A stretch of DNA of 15,910 nucleotides from the NCBI GenBank assembly GCA_030151005.1, contig JASLES010000013.1, forward strand, positions 1 to 15,910, read 5' to 3'. The translations under genes and the position numbers were made by a program. Source of the DNA: Silvimonas sp. Lineage in GTDB: Bacteria; Pseudomonadota; Gammaproteobacteria; Burkholderiales; Chitinibacteraceae. The notes below the pieces were generated by a model. The model was not told the origin of the DNA. It did no database searches and saw only the letters and a program-made list of their open reading frames with translations. Positions 14,091-15,910 of this stretch are shown here, in pieces (within the stretch, counting starts at the first letter, position 1; every line of letters starts with the position of its first letter).

Positions 14091-14121
14091 ATGAACACCC
14101 GCTTTCCTCAAGGAATCCACC

Positions 14122-14955
14122 TTGGCTTTCAAACAACACAGCGTGCTGCCGGGCTTTAACCTGGCGCTGGGCTACACGCTGCTCTATTTATCGGTGATCG
14201 TTTTGATCCCGCTGGCGGCGCTGATTTTAAAAAGCACGCAAATGCCGGTGGCGCAGTTCTGGCACACCATTTCCGACCCACGCGTGGTGGCGTCGTACCA
14301 ACTGACCTTTGGCGCTTCGCTGATTGCCGCGTTGCTGAACCTGTTTGGCGGTTTGCTGATTGCCTGGGTGCTGGTGCGCTATCAGTTCTTTGGCAAACGC
14401 TTTATCGATGCCATGGTGGATTTGCCGTTTGCACTGCCAACCGCTGTGGCCGGTATTTCTTTGGCAACCATCTATGCGCCCAATGGCTGGGTAGGCCAGT
14501 TGTTTGCGCCGTTTGATATCAAGATTGCATTCACCCGTATTGGCGTGGTGATTGCGCTGACCTTTGTCACGCTACCGTTTGTGGTGCGCACGGTGCAGCC
14601 GGTGCTGGAAGACCTGGAAAAAGAACTGGAAGAAGCCGCCGCCAGCCTGGGTGCCACGCGTTGGCAGGTGTTTGGCAAGGTCATCTTGCCGACGCTATTG
14701 CCGGCGCTGTTAACTGGTTTTGCGCTGGCGTTTGCCCGCGCCATTGGCGAGTACGGTTCGGTGATCTTTATCGCCGGCAATATGCCGTTTGTATCCGAGA
14801 TTACCCCGCTGATGATCATCTCCAAACTGGAGCAATACGACTACGTCGGTGCAACGGCGATTGCCGTGGTGATGCTGGGCGTGTCGTTCACCTTGTTGTT
14901 GGTCATCAATGGCCTGCAATGGTGGGCGGCCAAACGACTCGGGCGGAGGAAATAA
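14122..14955 (+). CDS. cysT: Sulfate/thiosulfate ABC transporter permease CysT (CysU)
   Basis: A 277-residue membrane permease, the same length as E. coli CysT, with about six membrane segments. The N-terminal stretch GFNLALGYTLLYLSVIVLIPL, VDLPFALPTAVAGISLATIY, the EAA loop EEAAASLGATRWQVFGKVILP and the ARAIGEYGSVIFIAGNMP block are typical CysT. The start is TTG at 14122, supported by AAGGA (14110-14114) 7 nt upstream and by the normal N-terminus; no ATG in frame gives a sensible start. The ribosome site runs into a fifth AATCCACC (14114-14121), a copy of the arm of the adjacent repeat. It pairs with CysW, whose gene starts 3 bp after its stop. Confidence 0.95.
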   Translation: MAFKQHSVLPGFNLALGYTLLYLSVIVLIPLAALILKSTQMPVAQFWHTISDPRVVASYQLTFGASLIAALLNLFGGLLIAWVLVRYQFFGKRFIDAMVDLPFALPTAVAGISLATIYAPNGWVGQLFAPFDIKIAFTRIGVVIALTFVTLPFVVRTVQPVLEDLEKELEEAAASLGATRWQVFGKVILPTLLPALLTGFALAFARAIGEYGSVIFIAGNMPFVSEITPLMIISKLEQYDYVGATAIAVVMLGVSFTLLLVINGLQWWAAKRLGRRK

Positions 14956-14958
14956 GCC

Positions 14959-15825
14959 ATGGCGCAAACGCCCCGTTCTATCGTCACCACAGAATCCAGA
15001 CCCGTGCGCTGGTTGTTGACCACACTGGCCCTGTTGTTCATCGCCTTGTTCCTGGCGCTGCCGCTGGTCTCGGTGTTTACCGAAGCGCTGCGCAAGGGTT
15101 TTGATCTGTACTTTGACGCCCTCAAAGAGCCGGATGCCTGGTCTGCCATCAAGCTCACGCTGATTGCCGCCGCCATTTCTGTGCCGATGAACCTGACTTT
15201 TGGCGTCGCCGCCGCCTGGGCCATTGCCAAGTTCGACTTCAAGGGCAAAAGTGTGCTGGTCACGCTGATCGACCTGCCGTTTTCCGTCTCGCCGGTGGTC
15301 GCAGGCTTGATCTATATGCTGATGTTTGGCGCACAAGGCTGGCTGGGCCCGTGGTTGTCCGACCACAACCTGAAGATTGTGTTTGCCGTGCCGGGCATTG
15401 TGCTGGCCACCGTGTTTGTCACCTTCCCGTTTGTAGCGCGTGAACTGATCCCGCTGATGGAAGCGCAAGGCTCGGAAGAAGAACAGGCGGCGCTGAGCCT
15501 TGGTGCTTCGGGCTGGCAAACTTTCTGGCGCGTGACGCTGCCCAATATCAAATGGGGCTTGTTGTACGGCGTGATCCTGGCCAATGCCCGGGCGATGGGC
15601 GAGTTCGGCGCGGTGTCCGTGGTCTCTGGCCATATCCGTGGCGAGACCAACACCATCCCGCTGCATGTCGAGATTCTGTACAACGAGTACAACTTTGTTG
15701 GCGCCTTTGCCTGCGCTTCCATTCTGGCCTTGCTGGCGCTCGTCACCCTGGCGGTGAAGAGCTGGGTGGAATGGCGCACCGAACAACTCGCAGCGCGTGA
15801 TCGCGCCAATGCGGTAGACGGCTAA
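14959..15825 (+). CDS. cysW: Sulfate/thiosulfate ABC transporter permease CysW
   Basis: A 288-residue permease, the second membrane subunit of the sulfate importer. It has LIDLPFSVSPVVAGLIYMLMFG, the EAA loop EEQAALSLGASGWQTFWRVTLP and the NARAMGEFGAVSVVSGHIRG block that are characteristic of CysW, followed by the ETNTIPLHVEILYNEYNF segment. A GGAGG ribosome site (14945-14949) lies in the end of cysT, whose stop is 3 bp upstream, implying tight translational coupling. The next gene, cysA, starts 26 bp later. Confidence 0.96.
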   Translation: MAQTPRSIVTTESRPVRWLLTTLALLFIALFLALPLVSVFTEALRKGFDLYFDALKEPDAWSAIKLTLIAAAISVPMNLTFGVAAAWAIAKFDFKGKSVLVTLIDLPFSVSPVVAGLIYMLMFGAQGWLGPWLSDHNLKIVFAVPGIVLATVFVTFPFVARELIPLMEAQGSEEEQAALSLGASGWQTFWRVTLPNIKWGLLYGVILANARAMGEFGAVSVVSGHIRGETNTIPLHVEILYNEYNFVGAFACASILALLALVTLAVKSWVEWRTEQLAARDRANAVDG

Positions 15826-15851
15826 GGCCGCACCCTCACAGGTAACACACC

Positions 15852-15910
15852 ATGAGTATCGAGATTCGTAATATCGCCAAGCGCTTTGGCAACTTCACCG
15901 CGCTGGACAA
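15852..15910 (+). CDS. cysA: Sulfate/thiosulfate ABC transporter ATP-binding protein CysA (3' end outside window)
   Basis: Only the first 19 codons are present. The product begins MSIEIRNIAKRFGNF, the usual CysA opening before the Walker A motif, which is beyond the window. CAGG (15838-15841) is the ribosome site for ATG 15852. The position after sbp-cysT-cysW is the standard operon order, and this context carries most of the assignment. Confidence 0.88.
   Translation, partial: MSIEIRNIAKRFGNFTALD

Noticed and set aside
12870..14132. 420-codon minus-strand open frame opposite sbp
   Set aside because: It is a shadow of the sbp gene and crosses the promoter and the repeat element; no family features are seen.
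14710..15786. 358-codon minus-strand open frame opposite cysT/cysW
   Set aside because: It is antisense to two well-supported permeases; the Gln/His/Arg-rich product is typical of a shadow frame.

Overview
The window looks like a GC-rich betaproteobacterial chromosome, possibly Neisseriales-like. This is an inference from gene content, base composition and a 20-bp ATTCCC-N8-GGGAAT repeat, which is the consensus I recall for Neisseria dRS3. No ribosomal or tRNA gene is present to settle the taxonomy.

Region 1 (1-4099). The window opens inside a sugar-phosphate-isomerase-like TIM-barrel gene, followed 24 bp later by a Gfo/Idh/MocA dehydrogenase, probably one operon acting on a sugar or polyol. 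Convergent to them is a YfeH-type bile acid:sodium symporter family (BASS) transporter. It is transcribed divergently from a LysR regulator across a 108-bp gap that holds two nearly co-centred inverted repeats.

Region 2 (4096-6124) is a fluoride-resistance unit plus a small periplasmic protein gene. A promoter whose -35 overlaps the lysR stop codon leads into a clear fluoride (crcB-type) riboswitch and then a fluoride/proton antiporter of the CLC-F subfamily. Next comes a DUF1090 (YqjC-like) exported coiled-coil protein whose leader can fold into two interleaved helices, one covering its ribosome binding site.

Region 3 (6125-12792) is the alkanesulfonate sulfur-scavenging locus ssuE-ssuA-ssuA'-ssuD-[repeat island]-ssuC-ssuB-ssuF. 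The ABC transporter (SsuA/C/B) imports organosulfonates. SsuE reduces FMN, and SsuD uses the FMNH2 to release sulfite from the sulfonate. There are two tandem, diverged SsuA proteins. About 830 bp without a gene splits ssuD from ssuC. It holds an inverted pair of long structured repeats, an 8-copy CAACAG array and two REP/dRS3-like palindromes. ssuF, a single TOBE-domain (molbindin-like) protein, has its own AT-rich upstream region and ends at a strong terminator.

Region 4 (12793-15910) is the sulfate/thiosulfate importer operon sbp-cysT-cysW-cysA, cut off inside cysA. A 134-bp repeat element with 12-bp terminal inverted repeats sits between sbp and cysT, and cysT uses a TTG start.

Regions 3 and 4 together form a sulfur-supply island, with inorganic sulfate uptake beside sulfonate desulfonation, probably under a CysB/Cbl-like regulator not encoded here. 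I found no clearly undescribed protein system. The less-explained material is non-coding: the DUF1090 leader, the nested dyad at the BASS/LysR divergence, and the repeat island inside the ssu locus.
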